56,035 nucleotides of DNA from positions 1 through 56,035 of the forward strand of contig NZ_PJPV01000135.1 of the NCBI RefSeq assembly GCF_002864045.1, given 5' to 3'. A model generated the notes under the pieces. The model saw only the letters and a program-made list of their open reading frames with translations, had not been told where the DNA came from and made no database searches. The position numbers and the translations under genes are program-made. The stretch comes from Endozoicomonas acroporae (GTDB lineage: Bacteria > Pseudomonadota > Gammaproteobacteria > Pseudomonadales > Endozoicomonadaceae). Below, piece after piece: positions 34,481 through 43,395 of this stretch (within the stretch, counting starts at the first letter, position 1; every line of letters starts with the position of its first letter).

Positions 34481-35527
34481 TCAGACAATCCTTTTACGTT
34501 GCTGCCACAACAGTGACAGGAAGAAAGGGGCACCCATCAGGGCAGTGACAATACCGATGGGAAGTTCTGCCGGGGCGACAATGGTGCGGGACAGCATATC
34601 CGCTACCAGTAACAGAATACCGCCCAGCATGGCCGAGGCTGGCAACAGAATACGATGGTCCGGGCCAACCGCCAGGCGAATCAGATGAGGCACCACAAGT
34701 CCCACAAAACCGATAAAACCACTGACGGAAACGGAAACCCCGACGGCCAGGGCCGTCAGGAAAATCAGGGTCAGCTTGACCTTCTGGACATCAATGCCCA
34801 GGTGGCGGGCTTCCGACTCACCCAGCAGCAACGCGTTAAGCACCAGGCCATAACGGCCAAGAATCAGGACCACCGGGATTAATAGCGTGGCACAGATAAT
34901 CACCAGGTCCCAGGTAGCGCCCCCCAGGCTGCCCATCTGCCAGAAGGTCAGGTTGCGCAGCATGGTATCGTCCGCGACGTAGTTCAACATCCCCATCCCG
35001 GCACCAGCCAGGGCATTGATCGCCACGCCAGCCAGCAGCATAGTGGCCACCGACGTGCCGTTGCTGGTGGTACCAACTTTATACACCAGCCAGGTGGACA
35101 GTACCCCGCCAACAAAAGCCAGAATGGAAACGCTGTAGCTTTGCACCAGGGATGGAGCGCCGACAAACAGCAGACCACCCAGGACAATAGCAATACCCGC
35201 ACCCAGGGCCGCACCGCTGGAGACACCGACAATACTGGGGTCCGCCAGTGGGTTTCGGAACAGGCCCTGCATGGAGGCACCGGCCACCGCCAGCGAGCCA
35301 CCGACAATCAGCCCCAGCAGTGTTCTGGGTAAACGAATGGACTCAATAATCAGCGCAGACTGGTTGCTGATGGTGCTGTCGGACAAACCCAGCCGGTCAA
35401 ACAGTATGGTCAGAATATCACCTGCGGGAATGGGCACAGCGCCCACGCCAATGGACACAATCACCACGACTGGCAGCAGGATTGCCAGTGCGGTTAACAG
35501 CAGTGCCCCCTGATGGTTACGACTCAT
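34481..35527 (-). CDS. hutC: Haem ABC transporter permease HutC/HmuU
   Basis: 348 residues, FecCD-family permease with about ten membrane segments. Typical motifs: LPRTLLGLIVGGSLAVAGAS and MQGLFRNPLADPSIVGVSSG near the N-terminus, SGFIGFVGLVVPHLIRLAVG near the C-terminus (the loop that contacts the ATPase), and APAELPIGIVTALMGAPFFL. It imports haem released by HutB into the cytoplasm. The start overlaps hutB by 11 bases. Confidence 0.93.
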   Translation of the reverse strand: MSRNHQGALLLTALAILLPVVVIVSIGVGAVPIPAGDILTILFDRLGLSDSTISNQSALIIESIRLPRTLLGLIVGGSLAVAGASMQGLFRNPLADPSIVGVSSGAALGAGIAIVLGGLLFVGAPSLVQSYSVSILAFVGGVLSTWLVYKVGTTSNGTSVATMLLAGVAINALAGAGMGMLNYVADDTMLRNLTFWQMGSLGGATWDLVIICATLLIPVVLILGRYGLVLNALLLGESEARHLGIDVQKVKLTLIFLTALAVGVSVSVSGFIGFVGLVVPHLIRLAVGPDHRILLPASAMLGGILLLVADMLSRTIVAPAELPIGIVTALMGAPFFLSLLWQQRKRIV

Positions 35528-36431
35528 TGGAGGATGGATTACCTTGGTCTAAGTAAAAAGATTTCGCCAGGGACAGTGCAACAGCCCCCGTTCTTGGGCC
35601 GAGGCCGCCCAGCAGCATATTGCCATCAATGGCAACCACCCGGCCGTTTTGGCCAGCAGGCGTCTGCTTCAGGATAGGCATCTGTTCCAGCAGTTTTGCC
35701 GGTGTCATATCCGGGTTACTGGTTGAGCCCGGAAAAATGATGACCTCCGGTGCCAGCAGCAGCATGGCTTCATTGGACAGTGCCTTGTACCCTTTAAACT
35801 GCTCTGCCGCCGGGTTGTATCCCCCTGCCAGACCAATGATTGCATTAGCCGCAGTGCCGGTACCGGCGATGGTTGGGGAGCGCCCGCCCATGGTCAGGAC
35901 AAACAGGACCGGTACGTTCTTTTCATGCTGTTGCTGATAAGCAGCGGCCATGGCTTGCGCCTCATCCAGGGAGTCTTCGATGTCGTCCCACAGCGCTTCG
36001 CCCTGTTCCTCTTTACCAAGAATACCGGCCAGTGATTTGATCTGATGTTCAATGCTGTCAGCGGTATGTTCCAGGGGCAGGGCTTCCACCGCAACACCGG
36101 CGCTTTTCAGCTGGGTCAGGGTTGCCGTTGGGCCCATGTCTTCAGTACCAATCAGCAGGGTAGGCCCAAGCGCCAGAATCCCCTCAGCAGACAGCTGTTT
36201 ATGATAGCCGAGCCTGGGCAACTGGTTGACTTCCGGGGGCCAGGTACTGGTCTGGTCAACAGCAATCACCTGATCACCGGCTCCCAGGGCATAGATAATC
36301 TCGGTCACCCCGTTGCCAGCAGAGACAATACGTTGATTGTCGTGTGATCCGTGCGCCAGTGCAGCGTTGCCAATCATGGCAGCAGAAACCGCCACCAGGG
36401 TGGCCAACAGTGGTTTAAACGTTTTCTTCAT
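35517..36431 (-). CDS. hutB: Periplasmic haem-binding protein HutB/HmuT
   Basis: 304 residues with a signal peptide (LLATLVAVSAAMIGNAALA). Class III binding protein fold: RIVSAGNGVTEIIYALGAGD at the N-lobe start, LPRLGYHKQLSAEGILALGP, then GYKALSNEAMLLLAPEVIIFP in the C-lobe. It carries haem from the TonB-dependent receptor to HutC. The start overlaps exbD by four bases (ATGA). Confidence 0.92.
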   Translation of the reverse strand: MKKTFKPLLATLVAVSAAMIGNAALAHGSHDNQRIVSAGNGVTEIIYALGAGDQVIAVDQTSTWPPEVNQLPRLGYHKQLSAEGILALGPTLLIGTEDMGPTATLTQLKSAGVAVEALPLEHTADSIEHQIKSLAGILGKEEQGEALWDDIEDSLDEAQAMAAAYQQQHEKNVPVLFVLTMGGRSPTIAGTGTAANAIIGLAGGYNPAAEQFKGYKALSNEAMLLLAPEVIIFPGSTSNPDMTPAKLLEQMPILKQTPAGQNGRVVAIDGNMLLGGLGPRTGAVALSLAKSFYLDQGNPSSNES

Positions 36432-36868
36432 GGTTCGCCTTTACCATCTTCCTGTTCCATCAGCACCTGCGCAGCGTCAATCTTGTGCTGGCTGAAAAAC
36501 ATCATCAGCTTGACCAGATTGCCCAGGGGGGCATCTTTATCACCGGCAATTAGTACAATGGTACCGGGAGCTTCTTTAACCTGCTTCAGCAAAGTGGTAG
36601 CGAATACTTCCCACTGCTCAAACTTCTGTTCACCAATAGCCCAGGGCTCGCCCTGTTCCAGAATACTGACGGTCAGCGTTTTTGGGGCTGTGGTGACCGA
36701 CGCCTCCTGCTGGGTTGCCTGAGGCAGTTCCACCGGCAGGCTCAGCGTCTGTACATTGGCGGTGAACAGTAGAAACACCATGACGATAAACACCACATCC
36801 AGCAGCGGCGTCAGATCCGCCATGGAGAGTGATGCGCTGGTTTCATCAATATCGTTGATGCGAATCAT
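36428..36868 (-). CDS. exbD: ExbD biopolymer transport protein
   Basis: 146 residues. A single N-terminal membrane anchor, with the key aspartate in LTPLLDVVFIVMVFLLFTAN, precedes a periplasmic domain (LPVELPQATQ and a LIAGDKDAPLGNLVKLM segment). With ExbB it uses proton motive force to energise TonB. ATGA overlap with exbB upstream and with hutB downstream shows tight coupling. Confidence 0.93.
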   Translation of the reverse strand: MIRINDIDETSASLSMADLTPLLDVVFIVMVFLLFTANVQTLSLPVELPQATQQEASVTTAPKTLTVSILEQGEPWAIGEQKFEQWEVFATTLLKQVKEAPGTIVLIAGDKDAPLGNLVKLMMFFSQHKIDAAQVLMEQEDGKGEP

Positions 36869-37620
36869 GCCGCTACCGCTCCGGCACGGATGACTTCTGG
36901 CTGGCCAGTATCTGAACTGGCACTACCCTTTACCGTTAAACCCTTAGCGGCGGGTGCTGAAGGTGCAGTGGCTAAACCATCGTCGTCCATCGTCAGACCC
37001 TCCAGCAGCAGGTTAGTGTGATTCAGGGCAAACTCCAGTTTCGAGAGATAATGGTTAGCCCAGACACCAAAACCGTGAGCCGCAGCCAGGGCTGGAATCG
37101 CGATGATCAAACCGAATGCGGTGGTGAACATCGCCTGCCACAGACCCGCAGCCAGAATATCCGGAGTAACCGGGCCAGCAACGGCGGCAATATCACGGAA
37201 CATATCGATCATACCCAGTACGGTGCCCAGCAGACCCAGCATAGGGGCCAGCACACCAATCAGCATCAATGGCTTCAGCCAGGCATTCAGGCTACGCTTC
37301 TGCTTCAGCAGCCACAGGCCAGCCACTTCTTCACGCATTGACTTTTCCCAGGTGCTGTGGCTTAGAAGTACCGCAACCCCCTGACGAATGCCTTTGCCCT
37401 GGCAGAGATGCTGGCAAAGATTGTCCTTGCTTTGTGTGTGCTTATCGCTGCCACAGCATTGACGCACTTCATTAAACAGTGCGGTCATCCCCTTGCGGTT
37501 CATGGAGGGCAGCAGGGCATAGGTCACCAGCCGCTCAAGAATCATGGCCAGTCCAAGGCAAGAGGTGATCAGTAATGGCCAGGCCATGATCCCCAGTGAT
37601 GCAAGGTGTTCTGTCAACAT
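36865..37620 (-). CDS. exbB: ExbB / MotA-TolQ-ExbB proton channel protein
   Basis: About 251 residues with three membrane segments: LGIMAWPLLITSCLGLAMIL near the N-terminus; LKPLMLIGVLAPMLGLLGTV, continuing LGMIDMF; and WQAMFTTAFGLIIAIPALAA. The last two are the conserved MotA/TolQ/ExbB region. It forms the ExbB-ExbD motor that powers TonB. The ATG at 37620 with AGG seven bases upstream is preferred to the TTG overlapping the tonB stop. Second gene of the operon. Confidence 0.93.
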   Translation of the reverse strand: MLTEHLASLGIMAWPLLITSCLGLAMILERLVTYALLPSMNRKGMTALFNEVRQCCGSDKHTQSKDNLCQHLCQGKGIRQGVAVLLSHSTWEKSMREEVAGLWLLKQKRSLNAWLKPLMLIGVLAPMLGLLGTVLGMIDMFRDIAAVAGPVTPDILAAGLWQAMFTTAFGLIIAIPALAAAHGFGVWANHYLSKLEFALNHTNLLLEGLTMDDDGLATAPSAPAAKGLTVKGSASSDTGQPEVIRAGAVAA

Positions 37621-37655
37621 GGCGTTACCTGCTAAGTAGTAAATGGTTTGCTGAA

Positions 37656-38339
37656 TCAACTGATTTCAAATGCGACGGGGATATGCACCCGGGATTTCAC
37701 AAATTGGCTATTACGTTGCTCTGGTTTGAATGACCAGCGCTTAACGGCATCAATGGCTGCCCTGTCCAGCACGGGGTAGCCGGATGACTCAAGAACATCG
37801 ATGGTGATCGGTCGACCCCGTTCATCAACAATTACATCGAGCATCACCACGCCCTGCTGATTTCTCCGTTGTGCCAGTTTCGGGTAGCGGGGTTGAACCC
37901 AGTCACGGATTTCCGGCTCGGTCACCATCACGGGCTCGTTGCTCAGTCCGGGGGACTGGCTTTTCTCAGTCACGGTTTTTTCCATCACCGGCTCAGTCGC
38001 ATCAGGCCTGGTCTTCTCAACGGGTTTGGGCTTTTCGGTGATTTTTTCCGGTTTTTTCTTTACCGGCTCTGGCTTGGGTGCTTTCTTTTCAAGAACGGGC
38101 CTGGCGTTCTCTATCGGTTTCTGGACTACCTTTGGTTCAGACTCAGGTTCTTCCTGAACAACCGGCTCTTTGACCGGTGGTTCCGGCTGGCTGAGTGTGG
38201 CAAAGCTCACGGAAACCGGTGCCTGGATAGAACCCATATAAATGGTTCTGGGCTCAGATTCCTGGTGGTCCAGCGCAACCACCACCGCCACATGGGCCGC
38301 AACGGATATCAGCAATGTGAAGAAAGCTTTTTTAGGCAT
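37656..38339 (-). CDS. tonB: TonB energy-transducing protein
   Basis: 227 residues. Short N-terminal anchor (FTLLISVAAHVAVVVAL, with the His of the S/H motif), then a long Pro/Glu/Lys-rich periplasmic spacer (about 55-135). The C-terminal TonB domain has IRDWVQPRYPKLAQRRNQQG, VMLDVIVDERGRPITIDVLE and AIDAVKRWSFKP. It transmits ExbBD energy to outer-membrane haem receptors; no receptor gene is present in the window. First gene of the operon, with a candidate Fur box about 80 bases upstream. Confidence 0.94.
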   Translation of the reverse strand: MPKKAFFTLLISVAAHVAVVVALDHQESEPRTIYMGSIQAPVSVSFATLSQPEPPVKEPVVQEEPESEPKVVQKPIENARPVLEKKAPKPEPVKKKPEKITEKPKPVEKTRPDATEPVMEKTVTEKSQSPGLSNEPVMVTEPEIRDWVQPRYPKLAQRRNQQGVVMLDVIVDERGRPITIDVLESSGYPVLDRAAIDAVKRWSFKPEQRNSQFVKSRVHIPVAFEIS

Positions 38340-38419
38340 GACCAGGAGCGATAATAGTGTTGAATGACCTAACAGCAGCGTAGGTTACTCGAAGCATAAA
38401 AGGTGTTCAATAACATGAA

Positions 38420-38434
38420 TGATAATAATTCGCA
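38420..38434. promoter_or_regulatory. Candidate Fur box upstream of tonB
   Basis: TGATAATAATTCGCA matches the 7-1-7 Fur consensus at 12 of 14 defined positions, with a perfect left half. It lies between tonB and the divergent DCC-family gene and could control both. Confidence 0.65.
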
Positions 38435-38567
38435 TTGTTTGTGCTAATAAGTAATATCCGCCAATGGTTTGATCTGGAGCACTGCCCGGGCCGTAAAATT
38501 GGCAAAAAACGTTTATTTAAGGTTGCTTACATTCTCGAAAACTTATTTACCTTCGGTGATCACGGTT

Positions 38568-38978
38568 ATGGTGCTAAAAAGAAAAGAAATATCCCTGCCT
38601 GTTACGCTTTTCTACGATGGAGAATGCCCGCTGTGCATGCGTGAAGTTGATCATCTGGCCAAAAAGAACCGCAAAGGTTTACTGAAGCTGGTTGATATCA
38701 GACAGGATGGTTTTCAGGAAAAATACCCGGAATTTGACCTGGCAGAACTGGATCGGGTTATTCACGCGAAGCTGGCTGATGGCCGTGTAGTCAAGGGGGT
38801 GGATGCAACCCTGGCGGCCTGGGAAGCTGTAGGCATGGGGTGTCTGGTTGCCCCTTTACGCTGGCCGGGTGTTGCCTGTATTGCTGATTTTGGCTACGAA
38901 CTGTTTGCGAAGAACCGTCATGGCTTATCCCGCCGCCTGGGGCCGATACTGGGTAAAAATGAGTGTAATAAACCCTAG
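38568..38978 (+). CDS. DCC-family thiol-disulfide oxidoreductase (DUF393)
   Basis: About 136 residues. The defining motif LFYDGECPLCMREV lies near the N-terminus (DxxC-P-L-C, thioredoxin-like active site), followed by LLKLVDIRQDGF and GRVVKGVDATLAAWEAVG, all typical of the family. Exact substrates are unknown; members occur next to redox and membrane-protein genes. The ATG at 38568 is chosen (GGTGA upstream, family-like N-terminus); the frame is open 33 codons further 5' without support. Divergent from tonB, followed by a weak hairpin. Confidence 0.82.
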   Translation: MVLKRKEISLPVTLFYDGECPLCMREVDHLAKKNRKGLLKLVDIRQDGFQEKYPEFDLAELDRVIHAKLADGRVVKGVDATLAAWEAVGMGCLVAPLRWPGVACIADFGYELFAKNRHGLSRRLGPILGKNECNKP

Positions 38979-38998
38979 CCCGGATATTTCATATTAAC

Positions 38999-39019
38999 AG
39001 AGGGGTAAGGATACCCTCT
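38999..39019 (+). terminator. Probable terminator after the DCC gene
   Basis: AGAGGG and CCCTCT pair around GTAAGGATA (one bulge if extended) and are followed by TTGCTTTC. It lies 21 bases after the stop. Confidence 0.55.
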
Positions 39020-39447
39020 TTGCTTTCAATGAGTTATATGTGTATCAATAAGTTAAAAAATGGACTTTAGTACAACCATTAATGGTTATTAGTGGTTACA
39101 GACAGCTTTTTTCGACACCTGAGAGCAGACTATACGACAAATCAATGTCAATTCGAACCACCAGTTCATAAGTGGATTGCATTATACACCGGATTATATA
39201 ACTGCACATCATGCAACCAGAACACTTATACTGCTGGTAAACGCTCTTATAAAAATCAGTAACATTAGGGTTGATATCTGATTTTTTACTGTCTAAAAAC
39301 ACAGTATAATGTGAAATTTTAAACAATTATTGGTAATCAAACGATTTCATTCGCAAACATCACCTTAGCTCCCGTTTTAATCAACCAGTCCAAACAGCCG
39401 GGAAACCTGTCCTTTCGGGTACAACCCTATACTGGCCAAAGAAAAAA
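39020..39447. other. AT-rich intergenic region
   Basis: No gene I can support. A 76-codon minus-strand frame at 39096-39326 has AT-driven composition, no ribosome binding site and no recognisable motif. The region forms the left edge of the recombinase/IS607 island. Confidence 0.4.
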
Positions 39448-39708
39448 TCAGCGGTAAACTGCCTTATGGTGACCGACTTTGATCACTTCGATCATTAACT
39501 GTGCGTTGTCTATCTGGTACACCAGACGATAGTTGCCTGTTCTGACTTGCCAGGTATGTTCCGTGCCGGACAGCTTGCGGCAGCCATCGGGAAACGGCTC
39601 ATTCACCAGCGACTCCGCCAGTGCCACCAGCTTGCCCACCGTGGCCCCGCGCAGCTTCTCCAGCTCCTTCAGGGCGGAACGCTTCCAGCGCAACGTATAA
39701 CGGCTCAT
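39448..39708 (-). CDS. relE: RelE/ParE-superfamily toxin
   Basis: 86 residues. RelE-like pattern: YTLRWKRSALKELEKL at the start, GCRKLSGTEHTWQVRTGNYR (the conserved arginine region), LVYQIDNAQLMIEVIKVGHH and the C-terminal KAVYR. RelE members cleave ribosome-bound mRNA. The start overlaps the antitoxin stop by four bases. Length and motifs are intact, so the pair may still be active and may stabilise this otherwise decayed island. Confidence 0.88.
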   Translation of the reverse strand: MSRYTLRWKRSALKELEKLRGATVGKLVALAESLVNEPFPDGCRKLSGTEHTWQVRTGNYRLVYQIDNAQLMIEVIKVGHHKAVYR

Positions 39709-39899
39709 AGCTTGCCGCTGGCCTTCAGGTGCTTAAGCACATCATCGTGGGAAATGGATTCTTCATCCCGGCGCTCGGCGACGGCGGCAAGGTCTTCAAG
39801 ATCGTCCAGTAGTTCCTGGTAGTCGTCCACCGGTAAGACGACAGAAACCCGGTTGCCCTGATCGTCGGTGATGTATTGGGGGCTGCTGTCTGGTTTCAT
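39705..39899 (-). CDS. relB: Antitoxin partner of the RelE-like toxin
   Basis: 64 residues. An N-terminal strand region (QYITDDQGNRVSVVLPVDDY) and QELLDDLEDLAAVAERRDEE are typical of RelB/YefM-like antitoxins; the DDVLKHLKASGKL tail should contact the toxin. AGGGAA lies eight bases before the ATG. Coupled to the toxin by ATGA. Promoter region is the 20-base gap to the truncated recombinase, or read-through from it. Confidence 0.8.
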   Translation of the reverse strand: MKPDSSPQYITDDQGNRVSVVLPVDDYQELLDDLEDLAAVAERRDEESISHDDVLKHLKASGKL

Positions 39900-39920
39900 G
39901 GCAGTGTTCCCTTCAGTTGA

Positions 39921-40736
39921 TTATGAAAAGCTGAGTTCTTTTTGCTGGCGGTAGGTATCCATATCCACCAGGGTGGTCTCTTCCCCTTTCAGGATTTTAT
40001 CCAGCAAGGCATCGTATCGGCGGAGGCTTTCCCGCTTCTCCGGCAGATGCTCATGCCGGTCGTAATGTTTTACGTCTACACCGCTCTGTGCGTGGGACTG
40101 AAGCAGGTTTCTCTGTTCCCGGTTAACCCCGACATCAATCATCAGGTTTTTAACCGTACGGCGAATGTCCCTGGCCGTGAAAGGCTCTGGTGCTGGTTTG
40201 TCCTTGCTGGTGGCCTGTTCAGCCAGTGCCTTGTTATAGCGGATAAAACCGTTCTTCAGCGACTCCAGGGTAAGCGGCATCAGTTCGCCCTTACTGGCTC
40301 CGCTACGGCCTTTCACACCCGAGCAAAACGGCCATGGGTACGAACCGGAGATTGCTCTTACGGCTCGCAGGATCGCCATTGCCCTGCCGGTTAGCGGTAC
40401 CACATGTATCTTTTCCGTTCCCTGCCGTCCCTTTCGGTCTATCAGGGTAACGCAGTTTCGCTGAAAGTCGTAGTCCTCCCAGGTTGCCCGAAGTAACTGT
40501 TTGGGTCTTTGCCCTGCGGTGGCCAGCATAAAGCGTATCGCACAGGCCAGGACAAAGCCGACGCGATGGGTATCGCCAATGTTGCGCCAGAGTAGCCGGA
40601 CCTCTTCATGGCTCAATACCCGGTTACCGGGTTTGGAAGCTTTGGTATTTTTCTTGGTGGCAGTTACCGGATTATGCTGGATATAGAAACGCTTTTCAGT
40701 AATCCGTGTCGGATCATAGTCGCCGCTCCTAAAAAC
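39921..40736 (-). pseudogene. Tyrosine recombinase, N-terminally truncated
   Basis: The frame is open from an in-frame stop at 40737-40739 and begins SGDYDPTRITEKRF without any good start; TTG at 40616 is the first listed one. Catalytic-domain features of phage/island integrases remain: ATAGQRPKQLLRATW (Arg I), FTARDIRRTVKNLM (Arg II box, with Arg where His is usual) and SHAQSGVDVKHYDRHEHL with the nucleophile Tyr. The N-terminal arm/core-binding domain, about 170 residues, is gone. The break coincides with the end of the IS607 element, so insertion of that element probably removed it. Confidence 0.75.
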
Positions 40737-40768
40737 TTACTCAAACCTACTCAAAGTTATCTAAACCT
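40735..40768 (+). repeat. IS607 right-end subterminal repeat
   Basis: ACTTACTCAAACCTACTC is followed by AAAGTTATCTAAACC. It is the inverted partner of the sequence at 43375-43395 and a likely recombinase binding region. Confidence 0.6.
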
Positions 40769-40844
40769 GAGTATTTTTCGCAAGACGCCAGCCGAGCAGT
40801 GCTACTGACGATTCACGTGTCGGAATCTCACCGACAGACCAAAG

Positions 40845-42726
40845 TTAAAACGGGAGCGCCGTGTCGAAAACAACACCGCTCTCTCCCTCACGCAGCCCTG
40901 CCGTCGCCGACAAGGCCGGTGGATGCTTCGATCGCTTTGGTCGCTCTGCAAGAGCCGTTGCCAGTTTCCCACGCAGAATCGCCCAACGGGTCCATACGTG
41001 CTTGCCGTTATCCTCTGGTAACCGCAAGGCGACATGGCCCGCCCTGTCATCCCATAGCCAGGCTGAGGCACCACGGGGCAATCGCTCAGAAAACTGGAAA
41101 TAACGTCGGTCTATCGCCACGGCTGCGCCATGGTGCACCGACAGGCCATACTGGCCACTGAATTTTGTTCGACCTATTACCGACGTGTAAGCCGGGTTGA
41201 CCCTGGCCAATTCCACGCCTTCACGGTACGCACGACTGACCAGTGTCTTATGAATCTGGTCGTATGCCAGTCCGGACAGCATCCGGGCATAGCGAGCTGA
41301 ATGACTCTTTTCCAGCTCGTCTTTCTTTTTCCGGAACGACAGGTGTTCCATCACCAGCGGTACTCCGGCCTGTTTTGCCAGTTCAATCACTTGTTTGCAG
41401 GCATCACCAATCACTGCCTGACGTTGTTCTGAGGTTTTGCCAAAGGTGTGACAGGGAATGGTCCACTTGTTCAGCGGGTTACCATGGCGGTCAATCAACG
41501 CCAGGGCCAGGTGGTCGGCGTTGATATCCAGCCCCATGGCACCGGCTTCCGGGCAGGTACACGGGCGACCCCGTATCGCTGCAGTTGTCACCAGCAACCG
41601 CCAGCCCTTCTTATCGCGGGCAAACCGAAAGGACAGTGCCTGGCCATAGTGTTTATAAAGGTCACCAAACTGATCCCGACCTGCCTTTAAGCCCAACGTC
41701 TGCCGTCGCCGGTTGTTTTGAAGTGCTGCATTGATCGTGTCACCGCCATAGGAGGCTGTCCGAGAATAGTCTGCCCTACTGCGGCGACAGCAAATTGGGC
41801 TAAAAATCCGCTTTTGTTCGGCAAATAGCCCCGCTATTCACCTCACAAAACCGAATTTTTATCCTCAATTTTCTGTCGTCCTCGCTACGGGCGCTATTCT
41901 CGGACAGCCTCCTAGGCAAAGTGAATATTGGTTAGCTCAAGGTATTGGCCGTGTTCACTGGCCCCCCCCAGTCGCGCTCCCGGCGCTTGGTGGGATTTCC
42001 CCCATCCCTGGGGGTCAAGGCATCCGGTATCCGCAATCGGGCAGTCAGGGAGCCGTCTTTGGCTTGAGTCAGGGCACACAGCTGGCAGCCATGGGACTCG
42101 TCTTTACTACCAATGATAAAAAACTGTGATTGCCGGGCATCCTGCCAGTCCTGTTGCCACTCGCTATGGCCAAAATAGCCGTTTTTCTCCAGGTGGAACT
42201 GTTTTTTAAACAGGACTTTGGAGCCAAAGCAGATAGCCGGGTCATTGTTTTCCAACCTCTGCCGTATACGAAGCAGGCATGCCTTTAAGGTTGACAGACG
42301 TCGTTTAGACTGGTGCAGACCAAAGCGCAATTGAGCGCGTTTTTGAGGATTTTCTTCTTTGTTCAGTGCCTTTGCCTGTTTCTCTATGTGCCGATGCTTT
42401 GACTTGATGCGACGCTGGTAACTGTCTTCACTGTTTGCCAGGTTGGATATGACTGAGCGAATCTTTCCCTCAAGGCTTGCTTTCGCTGCATTAAAGTACC
42501 GGGCAGGAATCCGGTAGCGGGCAATGGTCTTGTTTTTCGGGGAAGCCAGTGATTGTCCCTTACACCATTGGACATATAACCCACGTTCGATGGACGACAT
42601 CAGTCCAGCGATAGCGAACAGGGCGTCATTCTGGGCAGCGGAGATGTTCAGACGGGTCTGGAAGGTCAGTGACAGGCTGTCAGCCAGAAACGAGTCTTTT
42701 TCGCTCATGGCTGTTTTTTCGCTCAT
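40845..42726 (-). pseudogene. tnpB: IS607 tnpB, broken by a frameshift and an inserted element
   Basis: The N-terminal 250 residues run from 42726 (ATGA overlap with tnpA). Near 41961-41968 a run of eight G throws the frame off: the expected continuation ASEHGQYLELTNIHFAY is present in another frame. A 162-bp family 2 element then interrupts at 41751-41912. After it the frame resumes YGGDTINAALQNN and runs to 40845 with GLDINADHLALALIDRHGN (RuvC-I) and VMEHLSFRKKK (RuvC-II). TnpB proteins are RNA-guided nucleases related to Cas12. The expected third motif reads SVHHGAAVAIDRR, with His instead of the usual Asp. One extra G (or two fewer) and loss of the element would restore a single frame. 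Confidence 0.88.
41751..41912. repeat. Family 2 palindromic element inside tnpB
   Basis: Perfect 19-base terminal inverted repeats GGAGGCTGTCCGAGAATAG and CTATTCTCGGACAGCCTCC. Flanked by TA on both sides (41749-41750 and 41913-41914), consistent with a TA target duplication as made by IS630/Tc1-mariner-type transposases. Removing the element plus one TA rejoins tnpB exactly (FAY|GGD). The interior has the AAATAGCCCCGCTATT core of the family. Confidence 0.9.
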
Positions 42727-43358
42727 GGCTGCCCGGTATCCTCTACAACTTTGGTCAATTTCTCCATCAGCTGCTGGTTTTTGCGACTGCGGCTGCCGTA
42801 GAGGCGAGCAGAAAACACAGTGATAATCTCCAGAACATCCTTCGCCAGCTCTTCCGGTTGGCCGGCCCCCTCAAAGGAAGGCTGATCACCCTGGTTGATG
42901 ATAACCACTTCGCAGTTCCGGGCTTCGCACAAAGCGAAAACCAGTTCCGCGCCGAATCGTAACAAGCGGTCTTTGTGGGTGATGATCAGGCGTTCCACTT
43001 GGCCGGACACAATCAGGTTGAGCAGTTGTCGCAAGCCTTTTTTGCGGTAGTTCATGCCACTGCCAAGATCACTGATGATCTCGTACTGCCAGCCTTTAGA
43101 GGCGCAATATAACGAAAGCACTTCCTGCTGCCGCTCCAGGTCTTTTTTCTGGTCATGACTGGAAACCCGGCTGTACGCTACCGTTTTGCGCTGTACCTGT
43201 GAAGTCTGTTGCGCCATTAACTGACTGGCGCTGTAACGTCGTTGACCACCGGCAGTGCGCTCAGGCACGAGTTTTCCACAAGCCTCCCAGCGACGCAGAG
43301 TAGAAGGGGATACCCCTAAATGGTCAGCGGCCCGGGAGATGGAGTATCGATCATTCAC
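42723..43358 (-). CDS. tnpA: IS607-type serine recombinase TnpA
   Basis: 211 residues. The N-terminal MerR-like helix-turn-helix (YSISRAADHLGVSPSTLRRW, GGQRRYSASQL) is followed by a resolvase domain with KTVAYSRVSSHDQKKDLERQ (the Ser nucleophile in SRVSS), GSGMNYRKKGLRQLL and ITHKDRLLRFG. The DNA-binding domain at the N-terminus is the hallmark of IS607 recombinases. The GTG start is close to the left end of the element. The gene looks intact, and tnpB follows with a four-base overlap. Confidence 0.93.
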   Translation of the reverse strand: MNDRYSISRAADHLGVSPSTLRRWEACGKLVPERTAGGQRRYSASQLMAQQTSQVQRKTVAYSRVSSHDQKKDLERQQEVLSLYCASKGWQYEIISDLGSGMNYRKKGLRQLLNLIVSGQVERLIITHKDRLLRFGAELVFALCEARNCEVVIINQGDQPSFEGAGQPEELAKDVLEIITVFSARLYGSRSRKNQQLMEKLTKVVEDTGQP

Positions 43359-43374
43359 AACAGAACTTACTCAT

Positions 43375-43395
43375 TTTGAATAGGTTCGAGTAACT
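43375..43395 (-). repeat. IS607 left-end subterminal repeat
   Basis: On the minus strand it reads AGTTACTCGAACCTATTCAA, inverted relative to and about 19/22 identical with the repeat at 40735. AACTTACTCA also occurs in direct orientation at 43364 and 40734. Confidence 0.6.

Noticed and set aside
39096..39326. 76-codon AT-rich minus-strand frame
   Set aside because: Composition-driven, no motif, no start signal.
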